Positions 42,831-53,700 of a stretch of DNA of 64,000 nt are shown one piece after another. Within the stretch, counting starts at the first letter, position 1; each line of letters starts with the position of its first letter. The translations under genes and the position numbers were made by a program. The notes beneath the pieces are model-generated. The model was not told the DNA's origin, ran no database searches, and saw only the letters and a program-made list of their open reading frames with translations. Origin of the DNA: Lachnospiraceae bacterium MA2020 (GTDB lineage Bacteria; Bacillota; Clostridia; Lachnospirales; Lachnospiraceae); contig JQKK01000005.1 in NCBI GenBank assembly GCA_000746015.1, positions 140,727 through 204,726 on the forward strand. Direction: 5' to 3'.

Positions 42831-43871
42831 ATGGATAATCCGTATAGCTTAACATTTGGAAAAATCCCTTATGAATTAATATCAAGGACAAATGAAATCT
42901 CTGAAATGGTTGAAAATTTTAATTCAGAGACTCCGAATACATCAGTATATATTATAACGGGTGTAAGAGGATCAGGGAAAACAGTTACGATGTCTGCAAT
43001 AATAGAAGAGTTAAAGAAGGATAAAAAGTGGATAATTATCACACTAAATGCTAACCGTGATCTGCTGCAATCTTTTGCTGCAAGTCTTTACGAAGAGCAA
43101 ATAATGAAGCCGCTATTTATAGAGGCAGGTATAGGTATAAATGCACCACTGGGAATCTCTGTGACTAATAATGGTCCGGCTGCAGATGTAGAAGTTCAGA
43201 TTAAAAAAATGTTGTCTGTGGTAAAAAAGCATAAAAAACGTGTCATGATAGCAATCGATGAGGCAACAAATAATTCTAATTTCAAGATATTCGCAAGCTC
43301 ATATCAAATGATGTTGATTGAAGATCTGCCGGTTTACTTTATTATGACGGGGCTATATAAAAATATCAATTCACTCCAAAATGAAAAGAATCTAACATTT
43401 TTGTATCGGGCACCTAAATATGAATTAAAACCGCTTAGCATTATTGCAATGTCAAACAATTATAAAAAGAATATTGATGGTATAACTAAAGAAGAAGCAG
43501 ATAAAATGGCTGCATTAACAAAGGGTTATTCATATGCATTTCAGACACTCGGATATTTGAAATGTAAATATGGAAGTCCGCTGGAAGAGATATTGCCTGA
43601 GTTTGATGAGATGATGGAACGTTATTGTTATGAAAAAATCTGGTCGGAACTTACAGAGCGCGAAAAAGAAATAATGCGTGTGATCATTCAGAGTAAAACC
43701 GGTAGAATGAAAGCAAAAGATATCAAAAAGATGACGGGATTAACAGACCAGTCTTATCCTACATATCGAAAATCATTGAGCATGAATGGAATAATAGATA
43801 CAAGAGATTATGGATATTGTGAGGTGGCTCTTCCAAGATTTAAAGAGATAATAGCCAGGATAGACGTATAA
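42831..43871 (+). CDS. AAA-type ATPase with C-terminal winged-helix-like region
   Basis: 346 residues. Walker A GVRGSGKT at about 44-51, Walker B RVMIAIDEATNN near 138-149, sensor-like YFIMTGLYKN. The C-terminal 80 residues (LTEREKEIMRVIIQSKTGRMKAKDIKKMTGLTDQSYPTYRKSL) look like a winged helix. It resembles orphan ORC/STAND-like P-loop ATPases of Firmicutes; role unknown. Expressed behind an ordered repeat array (AAAGGGG ribosome site). Confidence 0.8.
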   Translation: MDNPYSLTFGKIPYELISRTNEISEMVENFNSETPNTSVYIITGVRGSGKTVTMSAIIEELKKDKKWIIITLNANRDLLQSFAASLYEEQIMKPLFIEAGIGINAPLGISVTNNGPAADVEVQIKKMLSVVKKHKKRVMIAIDEATNNSNFKIFASSYQMMLIEDLPVYFIMTGLYKNINSLQNEKNLTFLYRAPKYELKPLSIIAMSNNYKKNIDGITKEEADKMAALTKGYSYAFQTLGYLKCKYGSPLEEILPEFDEMMERYCYEKIWSELTEREKEIMRVIIQSKTGRMKAKDIKKMTGLTDQSYPTYRKSLSMNGIIDTRDYGYCEVALPRFKEIIARIDV

Positions 43872-43998
43872 TCATATTTCACACATCCGTCACAGCATAG
43901 ACAAAGAACTATCATTTCGAAAACAAATTTTCATAATAATCTTCACTTATAATCCATGACAAAGAAAAGTTTTTGGATAGCTGATAGAGGAGGTTATC

Positions 43999-44463
43999 AT
44001 GAAGAGCAGGTTTTTGAGAAATTTGAAGCTTGGAATTACAGCGATTATGATCGCAGGTGCGATGATGGGATGTGCTTCAAGTGCGTCGGCCGAGAAGGCG
44101 GAGCCGGCACCGGAGGTATCATCGGAGATGCCGTCAGAGATGCCATCTGAAATGCCGGAGGGCGAGGCACCTGACACAGATATGCCGACAGATGAGGAGC
44201 CAACTGGAGAAGCTCCAACGGGAGAGGCACCGGAAGGAGAGAAGCCGGAAAAACCGGATGGAGAAGCACCGGCAGGATCACCTTCAGGAAATATGCCTTT
44301 CGGGGAGAAGCCGAATGGTGAACCACCTGCAGGAGCTCCTTCAGGAAACAGACCGGGAGGCGGAAAGCCATCAGGAGAAAAACCTTCAGGTGATAAGCCA
44401 TCAGGAGAAAAACCTTCAGGTGATAAGCCGGCAGATATGCCACAGCAAAATGATAATAAGTAA
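43999..44463 (+). CDS. Low-complexity Pro/Gly/Glu-rich putative lipoprotein
   Basis: 154 residues. Signal-like N-terminus (KLGITAIMIAGAMMGC) with a possible lipobox Cys25, then 125 residues of repeats (SEMPSEMP, GEAPTGEAP, KPSGEKPSGDKPSGEKPSGD). No folded domain; likely an extended cell-envelope spacer. AGGAGG about 7 bases upstream. It ends at a terminator shared with the convergent tetR-type gene. Confidence 0.75.
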   Translation: MKSRFLRNLKLGITAIMIAGAMMGCASSASAEKAEPAPEVSSEMPSEMPSEMPEGEAPDTDMPTDEEPTGEAPTGEAPEGEKPEKPDGEAPAGSPSGNMPFGEKPNGEPPAGAPSGNRPGGGKPSGEKPSGDKPSGEKPSGDKPADMPQQNDNK

Positions 44464-44470
44464 AACAAAA

Positions 44471-44505
44471 GTGGAGAACATTTAATACGTGTTCTCCACT
44501 TTTTA
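44471..44505. terminator. Bidirectional terminator
   Basis: Perfect 10-bp stem (44,471-44,480 with 44,490-44,499), followed by TTTTTATTATT, between the low-complexity lipoprotein gene and the convergent TetR-family gene. Confidence 0.85.
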
Positions 44506-45063
44506 TTATTCTATACCATTTATAAGCAGTCTTGTAGTTATCTTTGCCATTTCCTCAGGCGTTTTCTGATAACCGTCTTTTATCCATTCCCTTATGATAC
44601 CGATACAGCCGGAAAAACAGAAGGCAGTATAAAAGTCGGAAAGTGCAGTATTATCCTGCCACCATCTGTCGATGTGCTTGCTGAGAAGCTCCTGCAGACG
44701 ATTGATAAATGATGTGTCGCTGTGAGGACCCAAAAATGCGCTTGAGATCTCGCGGCGATCATTTAAGTTCTGATATATTTTTACAAGTACGTTGTGAGTA
44801 TCAGTCTCAACATCTTTTGAAGGGTCCATATCAGTTGTAAGTATACGCTCAAACTCATCGAAAAGCTCATCTTCAATAGAACCGAGCAGATCGTAGATAT
44901 CTTTGTAATGTGTATAGAACGTGCTTCGATTGATGTCAACGGACTCAGTAAGATCCTTAACAGAAATCTCGTTTATATCCCTATCCTGCATAAGACGCGC
45001 AAGCCCAGTCCAAAGGGCAGTCTTTGTCTTACGTATCCTCCTGTCAACATGTACTTCTTCCAT
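44506..45063 (-). CDS. TetR/AcrR-family regulator
   Basis: 185 residues. N-terminal TetR HTH (11-60: TKTALWTGLARLMQ, ISVKDLTESVDINRSTFYTHYKDIYDLL) and a helical C-terminal ligand/dimer domain of the TetR_C_8 kind. Divergent from the operon of two surface proteins and an MMPL transporter, which it most likely represses. GGAG 6 bases before the ATG. Confidence 0.9.
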   Translation of the reverse strand: MEEVHVDRRIRKTKTALWTGLARLMQDRDINEISVKDLTESVDINRSTFYTHYKDIYDLLGSIEDELFDEFERILTTDMDPSKDVETDTHNVLVKIYQNLNDRREISSAFLGPHSDTSFINRLQELLSKHIDRWWQDNTALSDFYTAFCFSGCIGIIREWIKDGYQKTPEEMAKITTRLLINGIE

Positions 45064-45130
45064 AAAACTCCATTCTCCTATTCTTATTATTTATTACGTA
45101 TAAAAAGACAAGAATCTTTTTAATAATCTC

Positions 45131-45180
45131 TTGATTTATTTATCGAATGTTATTATAATACATTACATCAAATAAATCAA
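45131..45180. promoter_or_regulatory. Inverted repeat between the TetR gene and the transporter operon
   Basis: TTGATTTATT (45,131-45,140) and AATAAATCAA (45,171-45,180) are perfect 10-bp arms with centres 40 bp apart, a likely operator. Confidence 0.55.
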
Positions 45181-45251
45181 CAATGTGTTGTAAAAAATAT
45201 TAAGGGTTGATTAAAAGACCTTTAAATAGATAGACAATGGAGTGTTGGATT

Positions 45252-48200
45252 ATGTATCAAAGGCAATGCAAAAGAATTTCTTTGCTAATGAGCCTGATTC
45301 TGTTCATTATGACATTTCCTGCAAATGTACTTGCTTCTGAACAAGAGCTTGTGCAGCCGCAGGTTATCACTATTTCGAGCCGGGATGATTTTTTAGATCT
45401 CGCAAAGCACAGTAGTGATGAGGCTTATACAAAGGATAAGATTTTCAAGATTACAGAGGATATTGATTTCACAGGGGCGGAGTATATTCCGGTCTCTGTT
45501 TTTGCTGGTTATATCGACGGTGGCGGTCATTTCCTAAAGGGTATCTCGCTGTCAGGCAACAATTCTTCGACAGGTACTTTTCGCGTGATAACATCTGGCG
45601 GAATGGTTGAAAATATCAGGCTGCAGGCCGATATATATGAAGGGAGAGGCTCTGAAGATGTCGGGCTTTTGGCAGGAAAAAACTATGGAACGATCTCTGG
45701 ATGTACAGTCAGTGGTCAGATAATAGCAGAGAAAAAAGTTGGTGGTATCGTCGGTCACAACATGCCGGGAGCATTGATGAAAAACTGCATAAATGAGGCA
45801 ATAGTCCTTGGCGGCAGACGAGCCGGTGGAGTTACAGGTTTTAACGAAGGTACTATTGATGACTGTCAGAGCTCCGGAGAGATAAATGCAGGCGATAAAA
45901 CTGCCCACGAGATGATCGCTGAAAGGGAAGACAAAGAGTTTGAACTTGAACTGGCAGATATCAGAGTGCTTGCTACGGGTGGTATAGCCGGAGTAAACTC
46001 TGGGATTCTGGTTAATTCGTGGAACTCAGGAAGAGTTGGGCAAAGAAATGTTGGGTATATGACCGGAGGCATAGTAGGCTATGAAAGAGGTATACTGAGC
46101 GGCTGCAAAAATACCGGAAATACCTATGGTGTCAGAAATGTCGGCGGCATAGCAGGGCTTTTTGAGCCGTACATGACTCATGTTTATGAAAAGGATTCAC
46201 TTGATGATGCAGCGGATGAGTTTGACGAGCTGACAGAAGAGATCACAGAGCTTCATAAAAAGGTCGGCTCAGAGGACGACAAAACGCAGCACAACATAGA
46301 TGTCATAAGAAATGAAGTCGATGCGCTCAGAGAAACGGTCAAGGGATACAAGACTTATTATAGAAATAAAGACGATGCTATAGAGTCTTCGATATACGAA
46401 AGACTCGATGCAATACGCGGGGATCTTGATGATCTCGATATGCATTACAAAATAGATGTTCTCGTAGATAATAGCGGCAATGCCGATACTACTATAGAAA
46501 AGCTTGAGGAGCTTTTGAAGCAGACAAAAGAGGCAGCAGCGGCAGGAGTTCCGGTGGATATGCGGACCACATTAAAGGCTGTTTATACGATAGTTTCGGG
46601 CATCAATCCTGCTATTGATAATGCGATAAACAAGGTAACGGGAAGCGCAAAGAGAGCAAATAAAAAACTCGACAAGCAGCTTAAGATACTTGACAGCCTC
46701 AGAGGCAGGATGAATGAGCTGGATGACTTTTTGAGAACTACCTATGACAGCTACGAGGCGGATCTGAGAAACACCAGTGATGATTTAAATGCGAGGATAA
46801 ACAATATTGCAGCAGAAACGGATACGCTGAATACGGGACTTAAAAGTTCTGATAAGGCTATAAGAGATAAGGTTGACAGTATCGACAAGACGCTTAACGA
46901 GGTCGGAGATACGATAAAACAAGGCTTTAGTGAAGCAAAAGATGTGGTCAATGATATCGTCGCGACGGATGATGTGGAAGAAATATTTGATGATATTTCG
47001 GATAGGGAAATAGGCACTGTTTCACTGGGAAGTATCTCTAAATGCAGAAATTACGGAGAGATAGGGGCAAATGTCAATTCCGGAGGAATCGTCGGATCTA
47101 TAGATGTGGCTGTAGGTGCGGAGTCTGATTTTGAAGTAGTATCATCCGGTCAGGTCAGCATGAAGTATCGATCTGAAAAGAAGGCGCTTATATATGACTG
47201 TATGAATAAAGGCGACATCTGGGTAAAAAATAATTATGCCGGAGGTATAGTCGGAAGAGCTGACAGCGGAGCGGTCGTATCATGCAACAGTTTCGCAAAC
47301 GTCTACTCTGAAGACGGCGAACATGTAGGAGGCATAGCCGGAAGGAGTGGATATACGATCCGCGGATGCTATGCCATGGTTTCAGTTTCCGGTGGAGATT
47401 ATGTCGGAGGCATAGCCGGGCTTGCCCACAATCTGTATGAAAATACGGTATATGCAAATGTGTCAAACAGCATGGAAAGGCATGGAGCAGTAGCGGGTTC
47501 CCTGGAAGATGATGCTGATGTAAATGGCAACGTCTATGTGAAAAATGCGGCCGGCGCGATATATGGAAGTGCAGCTGATAAGGAGTGCAGAGCAGTAAGC
47601 TATGAGGAGCTCTGCAACATGGAGGGTATACCAAGTGAATTTGAAACAGTTGTGGTCACATATGTCGATGGAGATAAGATCGAAAGACGCGAGTATCCAT
47701 ATGGAACGCATCTTACATCAGGAGCGCTTCCGTTGCTCAAAACAAATGACGAGGTTTCCTACTGGAATCTGGAACTGGGAGAGCCGATTGAGAACAATAT
47801 GATAGTTGTATCAAAGCATGTTCCATGGATCAGCACGGTTGCTACGGAAGAAGCGGTTCCAAAGCTTTTGATGAACGGTCATTTTTATGCTTCAACGGTT
47901 CTTACTATGGAGGATCAGGATACTTACGGTGCAGTGGCGCCGCCTAAGCATAAAGTTATCTCAAAGCATGGCTTTACAGTATCTTCTGACTATGGTATCC
48001 CTGAGCAGGATTACACTCTGAGATACTTAAATACAGAAAAAGCGGATGCCATCGCGATCAAAGAAAATGGACAGCTGAGGATAGTAGATACGAGCATTGA
48101 TGGTAATTATATCATTTTTAATATGAAAAACATTGATGAGTTCTATTGTCTTAAAAAGGTCGTTGATCTGTGGGTTTACATAATTATTGCTCTGCTGGTT

Positions 48201-48254
48201 ATACTTGCAGCGGCATTTACCATATATTTTAAGAAGAAAGGAAAAAAGGCATGA
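45252..48254 (+). CDS. Large secreted GLUG-repeat protein with coiled coil and C-terminal anchor
   Basis: 1,000 residues from ATG 45,252. Signal peptide (SLLMSLILFIMTFPANVLA). Two beta-helix regions made of GLUG-type repeats (VGGIVGHN, AGGVTGFN, VGGIAGLF...; about 60-310 and 600-760) flank a helical coiled-coil stretch (about 315-590: ELTEEITELHKKVG, DTLNTGLKSSDKAIRDKVDSI). The C-terminus has a beta-rich domain and one membrane helix followed by KKKGKKA. It is a tethered, outward-facing protein. The stop overlaps the MMPL gene by 4 bases (ATGA). A homologue lies on the other side of the transporter. Confidence 0.85.
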   Translation: MYQRQCKRISLLMSLILFIMTFPANVLASEQELVQPQVITISSRDDFLDLAKHSSDEAYTKDKIFKITEDIDFTGAEYIPVSVFAGYIDGGGHFLKGISLSGNNSSTGTFRVITSGGMVENIRLQADIYEGRGSEDVGLLAGKNYGTISGCTVSGQIIAEKKVGGIVGHNMPGALMKNCINEAIVLGGRRAGGVTGFNEGTIDDCQSSGEINAGDKTAHEMIAEREDKEFELELADIRVLATGGIAGVNSGILVNSWNSGRVGQRNVGYMTGGIVGYERGILSGCKNTGNTYGVRNVGGIAGLFEPYMTHVYEKDSLDDAADEFDELTEEITELHKKVGSEDDKTQHNIDVIRNEVDALRETVKGYKTYYRNKDDAIESSIYERLDAIRGDLDDLDMHYKIDVLVDNSGNADTTIEKLEELLKQTKEAAAAGVPVDMRTTLKAVYTIVSGINPAIDNAINKVTGSAKRANKKLDKQLKILDSLRGRMNELDDFLRTTYDSYEADLRNTSDDLNARINNIAAETDTLNTGLKSSDKAIRDKVDSIDKTLNEVGDTIKQGFSEAKDVVNDIVATDDVEEIFDDISDREIGTVSLGSISKCRNYGEIGANVNSGGIVGSIDVAVGAESDFEVVSSGQVSMKYRSEKKALIYDCMNKGDIWVKNNYAGGIVGRADSGAVVSCNSFANVYSEDGEHVGGIAGRSGYTIRGCYAMVSVSGGDYVGGIAGLAHNLYENTVYANVSNSMERHGAVAGSLEDDADVNGNVYVKNAAGAIYGSAADKECRAVSYEELCNMEGIPSEFETVVVTYVDGDKIERREYPYGTHLTSGALPLLKTNDEVSYWNLELGEPIENNMIVVSKHVPWISTVATEEAVPKLLMNGHFYASTVLTMEDQDTYGAVAPPKHKVISKHGFTVSSDYGIPEQDYTLRYLNTEKADAIAIKENGQLRIVDTSIDGNYIIFNMKNIDEFYCLKKVVDLWVYIIIALLVILAAAFTIYFKKKGKKA

Positions 48255-50737
48255 ACAGCAATAGCGACAGCTTCATGTACAGGGTTGCGGAATTTATAGT
48301 AGATAAAAGAAAAGGTTTCTTTGTACTTTTCTTCATAGCAGCTCTTTACTGTATAAGTTCCATTGGAAAGGTAAATGTAGAAAATGATGTGGCAAAGTAT
48401 CTGCCTCAGGACACTGAGACAAGACAGGGTGTCGACATCATGGACAATGAGTTTACTACATTTGGTACGGCTCAGATATTAGTCGCAAACATCACTTATG
48501 ACAGGGCAAAAATTGTTGCTGATGGACTTCGTGATATCAATGGTGTCAACACAGTAAAGTTTTACGATCCTGATGATGAAGACTATAAAGAAGAAAAACT
48601 TGAAGACTATTATAAAGACTCGGCAGCTCTTTATACCATAATGCTTGATGATGAGGAAAAATCTGATGTATCACAGCAGGCTATCAAGGATATAAGAGAT
48701 TATGTATCCGAGTATGACAGCTATGTATATACAACAGTCGATCTTGATGAGTCTGCAGAGCTTCAAAGCGATGTAAAATTCGTGCTCATGCTGACGGCAG
48801 TAGTCATAATCATGGTTCTTTTGTTTACATCAGAGACATATGCAGAAGTGCCTATATTTATAGCGACTTTTGCTATGGCGGCTGTACTTAACAAAGGAAC
48901 AAACTACCTCTTTGGTACGATATCTTTCATTTCAAATGCGGTAGATGTAGTGCTCCAGCTTGGACTTGCGATCGACTACGCTATCATTCTTTTCCATAGA
49001 TATATGGAAGAAAAGGATAAGGGATTCGAAGCGCAGGAAGCAATGAATACAGCGCTTTCAAAGGCTATTGTGGAGATATCTTCAAGCTCGATGACAACAA
49101 TGGCAGGTCTTTTGGCACTGGTATTCATGCACTTCCAGATCGGTCGTGATATGGGACTGGTACTTTGTAAGTCCATAGTTTTCTCAATGCTTACAGTATT
49201 CCTTTTTATGCCATGTCTTATCATGATGAGCCGTAATTTAATAGAAAAGACAAGGCATAAGAACTTTGTTCCAACTATAAATCACTGGGGCAACTTTATA
49301 TATGCTACACGCTACATACTTCCATTAGTTTTTGCAGTAGTTTTATTTTTTGGAATCAGATTTTCAAACAATTGTCCGTATATCTTCTATAAATACTCTG
49401 CTAAGAGCACCAAGATGACCGAGTATGTAAAGGCAAAGAATCGTATAGATCAGACTTTTGATACAGGAAGCAAGGTAGCGATAGTCTTGCCAAAGGGAGA
49501 TTACGAGACAGAGAAAGAGATAGTAGACAGGCTTGATAAGCTTGACTATGTTGACTCTGTGACTGCACTTGCCAATGTAGATGTAGGAGATAATCACGAG
49601 TATGTGCTCACCGACGAGCTCAATCCGCGTGAATTTGCAGAAGTTGCGGATATTGATGTAGGTATATCAAAGCTTCTTTACTCAGCTTATGCAAAAGATA
49701 CAGAAGCATATGGCGCTTTTGTAGATGGCATAGATGAGTATAAGGTATCAGTACTTAATCTTATCGACTTTATATATGATAAGAAGGAAAAAGGTACATT
49801 TAACTTAAGTGCAAAGCAGTCTGAGGATATCACAGATATCCATGATAAGGTAAATGATGCCAGAGAGCAGCTTGAAGGAGAGAACTATTCAAGATTGATC
49901 TTCACACTTTCCGGACCAAGTGAAGGTGAGGAGACATTTGCACACATAAATGAAGTCAGAGAAATGGCACAGAGTTATTATAAAGACAGGATATATGTAG
50001 TAGGTGATCCTACAAGTAACCAGGATCTTTCTGCTTCATTCAGTCAGGATAATACGCTTATTTCGATACTTACAGCACTTTTTGTAGGACTTATACTTTT
50101 GTTTACATTCCAGTCAGCGAGTTTGCCGTTTATACTTCTGCTGACTATCCAGGGAAGTATCTGGATCAACTTCTCAGTGCCTTATATCACGAAAGTACCG
50201 ATTTATTTCCTTTGCTATCTGATAGTAAGCTCTATTCAGATGGGTGCGACGATCGACTACGCTATCGTTATCACAAACAGATATGTAACCTTGCGTAAAG
50301 AGGTACCTGATAAGCATCGGGCGATAGTACAGAGTTTGAATGAGGCATTTGCGACTATCCTTACTTCAGGAACTATCCTTACGGCCTGCGGATTTTTGGT
50401 TGGATACTGCACAAGTAATGCTGTAATAGCACAGCTTGGTATGGCGCTTGGAAGAGGAACACTTATATCTATTGTGTTGGTAATGACAGTTCTTCCACAG
50501 CTTCTTTTCCTGTGTGATCCGATCCTGGACAAGACGGCATTTGCTATCCACCATCATCTCTCATCAGGAGATATGCTCAGCCGCAAGGGTGGCACTATGG
50601 TAGTAAATGGCACGGTAAAGGGATACTTCTGCGGATACATCGAGGGTGAATTTGTCGGTCGTATAAATGGTGACATGGATCTGACACTGAAAAGTGGTAC
50701 GGCAACGGAGACCGAGGGAGGTCTTGAAAATGAGTAA
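48251..50737 (+). CDS. MMPL/RND-family transporter
   Basis: 828 residues. Two RND halves, each with one leading helix, a large extracytoplasmic domain (about 45-175 and 390-590) and a five-helix bundle (about 178-330 and 600-760). Motifs: LGLAIDYAIILFHRYMEEK in the first half and MGATIDYAIVITNRYV in the second. It probably exports a lipid or hydrophobic compound. After the last helix comes a ~65-residue tail (GGTMVVNGTVKGYFCGYIEGE) with a bactofilin-like repeating Gly pattern, unusual for MMPL proteins. Overlaps both neighbours, so the three act together. Confidence 0.92.
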   Translation: MNSNSDSFMYRVAEFIVDKRKGFFVLFFIAALYCISSIGKVNVENDVAKYLPQDTETRQGVDIMDNEFTTFGTAQILVANITYDRAKIVADGLRDINGVNTVKFYDPDDEDYKEEKLEDYYKDSAALYTIMLDDEEKSDVSQQAIKDIRDYVSEYDSYVYTTVDLDESAELQSDVKFVLMLTAVVIIMVLLFTSETYAEVPIFIATFAMAAVLNKGTNYLFGTISFISNAVDVVLQLGLAIDYAIILFHRYMEEKDKGFEAQEAMNTALSKAIVEISSSSMTTMAGLLALVFMHFQIGRDMGLVLCKSIVFSMLTVFLFMPCLIMMSRNLIEKTRHKNFVPTINHWGNFIYATRYILPLVFAVVLFFGIRFSNNCPYIFYKYSAKSTKMTEYVKAKNRIDQTFDTGSKVAIVLPKGDYETEKEIVDRLDKLDYVDSVTALANVDVGDNHEYVLTDELNPREFAEVADIDVGISKLLYSAYAKDTEAYGAFVDGIDEYKVSVLNLIDFIYDKKEKGTFNLSAKQSEDITDIHDKVNDAREQLEGENYSRLIFTLSGPSEGEETFAHINEVREMAQSYYKDRIYVVGDPTSNQDLSASFSQDNTLISILTALFVGLILLFTFQSASLPFILLLTIQGSIWINFSVPYITKVPIYFLCYLIVSSIQMGATIDYAIVITNRYVTLRKEVPDKHRAIVQSLNEAFATILTSGTILTACGFLVGYCTSNAVIAQLGMALGRGTLISIVLVMTVLPQLLFLCDPILDKTAFAIHHHLSSGDMLSRKGGTMVVNGTVKGYFCGYIEGEFVGRINGDMDLTLKSGTATETEGGLENE

Positions 50738-53700
50738 AGCAAGATATTATAGTCGTTTAGCAGCGGTAGCGCTGTCGACGGCGATCACTATAATTTCAGT
50801 GGTGCCTCCCCGTGTGGAGGTATGGGCTGCATCTGATATAAATATTGGGACAGCACAAGAACTTATTACATTTGCCCGCGAATCTCGTGATGATGTTTAT
50901 ACCAAGGGTAAGACCATAAATATTACAGCTGATATAGATCTGTCCGGGACAGATTTTTCTCCGATAGCGATAATTGCCGGAAATCTTGAAGGTAATGGAC
51001 ATACTATCAGCGGTGTACATTTTAACAGCGCGGCTTCAGAGGCGGGTTTTATAAGGACAGTGGCGGAGAGCGGAGTTATAAGCAATCTGAAACTGGAAGG
51101 AGACATAGAGCCGTCTGGAAGTGCTGAGAACATCGGCGGAATCGCAGGTGTAAACTATGGCCTTATCACTGACTGTTCTTACTACGGAGAGCTTGATGCA
51201 GAGGAAGCAGTAGGCGGAATTGTCGGACACAATTGTGAAAAGGGCAGGATCATAAACTGCATTAACTCAGCAAGTATCAATGGTACAAGACGGACCGGAG
51301 GTGTTGTTGGTTTTAACGAGGGAATTGTGGAGAATTGCAGCAATTCAGGCTTTATAAACAATGTTCCGAGCGACGTAAAGAAAAAAGAAAGCGTATCGGA
51401 TGACGAGGAAGAAGAGTCAAATATCGAAAAGCTTGATCCTGACAGTTTTGATCTGCTGAAAGGCGATCTTAAAGAGCTGATAGCTGACACCGGAAAGGTC
51501 AATTATACCGGTGGAATAGCAGGAGCATCTGCAGGTATCGTTGGAAACTGTCAGAATACAGGTGTGGTAGGCTATCCTCACATCGGATATAAGACAGGCG
51601 GTATAGTTGGCTATGACAGAGGAATATTATATTCCTGCGAAAACAAGGGCATAGTCAATGGAAGAAAGAATGTAGGCGGAATTGTCGGACAGTTTGAGCC
51701 TTATGTTGAAAACATATATAAGGATGATTCTTTTGATAAAGTCAGTGACGAGCTCAATACAATGATCGATAATGTCAGTGAGCTGAACGATACATTTGGA
51801 AGTTCGGATGATGCGACACAGGCGCGCATAGATGCATTACGCGGCACTATGGATGAGCTTCGTGGCACTGTAAGCGGCTACAAGTCATATTATAGATCAA
51901 AGGACGATGTGACTACATCTGAGATCAGGGGCTATGTAGACAGGCTCAGAGGTGAAATAGACGACCTTGAGCTCAAAAAGATCCCTATGAAGGCTGGTGG
52001 GCTCGACAATATCAAAAAAGACATAAAGGAAATTGAGGAGCTGATAGACAAAGCAAGGCAGGCGGCTTCATTGGGAGTGGCTGTTGACATGTCGGCCTTT
52101 CTTGCAAAGCTGAAGTCTCTTAATAAGTCTCTTAATAATGATATTTCAGACGAAGTATATACTATTAAAAATGCGGCGCAGGCTGCAAACAAGAATATCG
52201 GAAAAATGGCTGATGACATGGACGATGTCAGAAAGGCGTCGGAGAGCCTTGATGATTATCTGAGAGGCGCATATGACAGCTATAAAAATGACTTTAGGGC
52301 AACTGATGACGACATAACTTCAAAGACAGACACGATCGCGAATGAAATGGATGCCCTCAGTGATACACTTAAAAGCTCTGACAAAGCCATCAGAAGCCAG
52401 TTTGACAGGCTTGTAAATAATATGCAGGACATCAATAAAGATCTGCATAATGGTTTCGATGAACTTGATGATGAGCTTTCAAGGATTCAGAATACCAAAG
52501 AGATAGAAGATATCTTTGATGATATATCTGATACTAAAAATGCAGAGCCGGGCAAAGGAGTCATTACGGATTGTGAAAACAGCGGAGCTGTCAATGCTGA
52601 TATTAACGGCGGCGGAATAGCGGGATTTGCCGGAGTGGATATAGATATCCAGTCAGATTTTGAAGTGGTTTCTGCCGGTCAGGTCAGCCTAAAATATGAC
52701 AGAACAAAAAAAGCTACTATTATAAATAGTAGAAACAACGGAGTAGTAACGGTCAGAAATGACTATGCAGGTGGAATTGCGGGACGCATGGATCTCGGAG
52801 CGGTAGAGAGCTGTGAGAATTATGGACAGATAACGAGCACAGACGGTGACTATATAGGCGGAATTGCCGGCTTTGCTGACTATGTGATACGCGGCTGCTA
52901 TTCACTTGCTAATGTATCCGGTAACGATTATGTAGGTGGAATTGTCGGAAAAGGAAAGTATCTATATAACAACACTTCTATGACAAAACTGCTTGGAAGT
53001 GGCGAGAAATACGGAGCTGTAGCCGGAACAGTCGATGAAGAAGAAAGCAGCTGCTCGGCAAACACATACGTTGACTACGGCATAGGCGCCATCGATGGAG
53101 TTACTATGACAGATAACGCTGAGGCAGTTACTTATTCTCAGCTCATCACAAGAGAAGGCACTCCGGAAAACTTCAAGACAATGAAAGTTACCTTTATTGC
53201 TGATGGAACTATAGTTGCAGTAATTAAGAAGCCGTATGGCGGAAGTATTTCAAAAGAAGAGCTTCCAAAGCTTGATGGTATAGGCGGCAAGTATGGACAC
53301 TGGGAAGATATAGATCTCAGCAATATCGTCAGCAACATGACTGTAAATGCAGAGTATGAAAAGCTGAGGACAACAATAGCATCCGATGAGCCATTCCCTG
53401 TAATGCTTGTTTCAGGCAATTTCTATGGCAATGCGCATCTTACATATGTCAGACAGGAAGCGGGGTCTGATAATGCTCCTGCCGGATATAAAAATGTAGA
53501 TAAATATGTCTTTGATGTAGAGAATAATGTAGAAACCGATGGCCAGAGCTACACTGTCAGGGTGCTTGCAGACGACTATAAGGACTACTATGAGGCTGCA
53601 GTACTCAAGGGTGACAAGCTTGTCCCTGTGCCGACATCACGAGACGGACGATACATGGTATTTGATATGGAAGATGCTGGAACCTTCTATATAATTAAGG

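Noticed and set aside
43947..44468. 173-codon minus-strand frame rich in SPEGFSPDG repeats
   Set aside because: Mirror image of the low-complexity lipoprotein gene; it runs through the terminator and lacks start signals.
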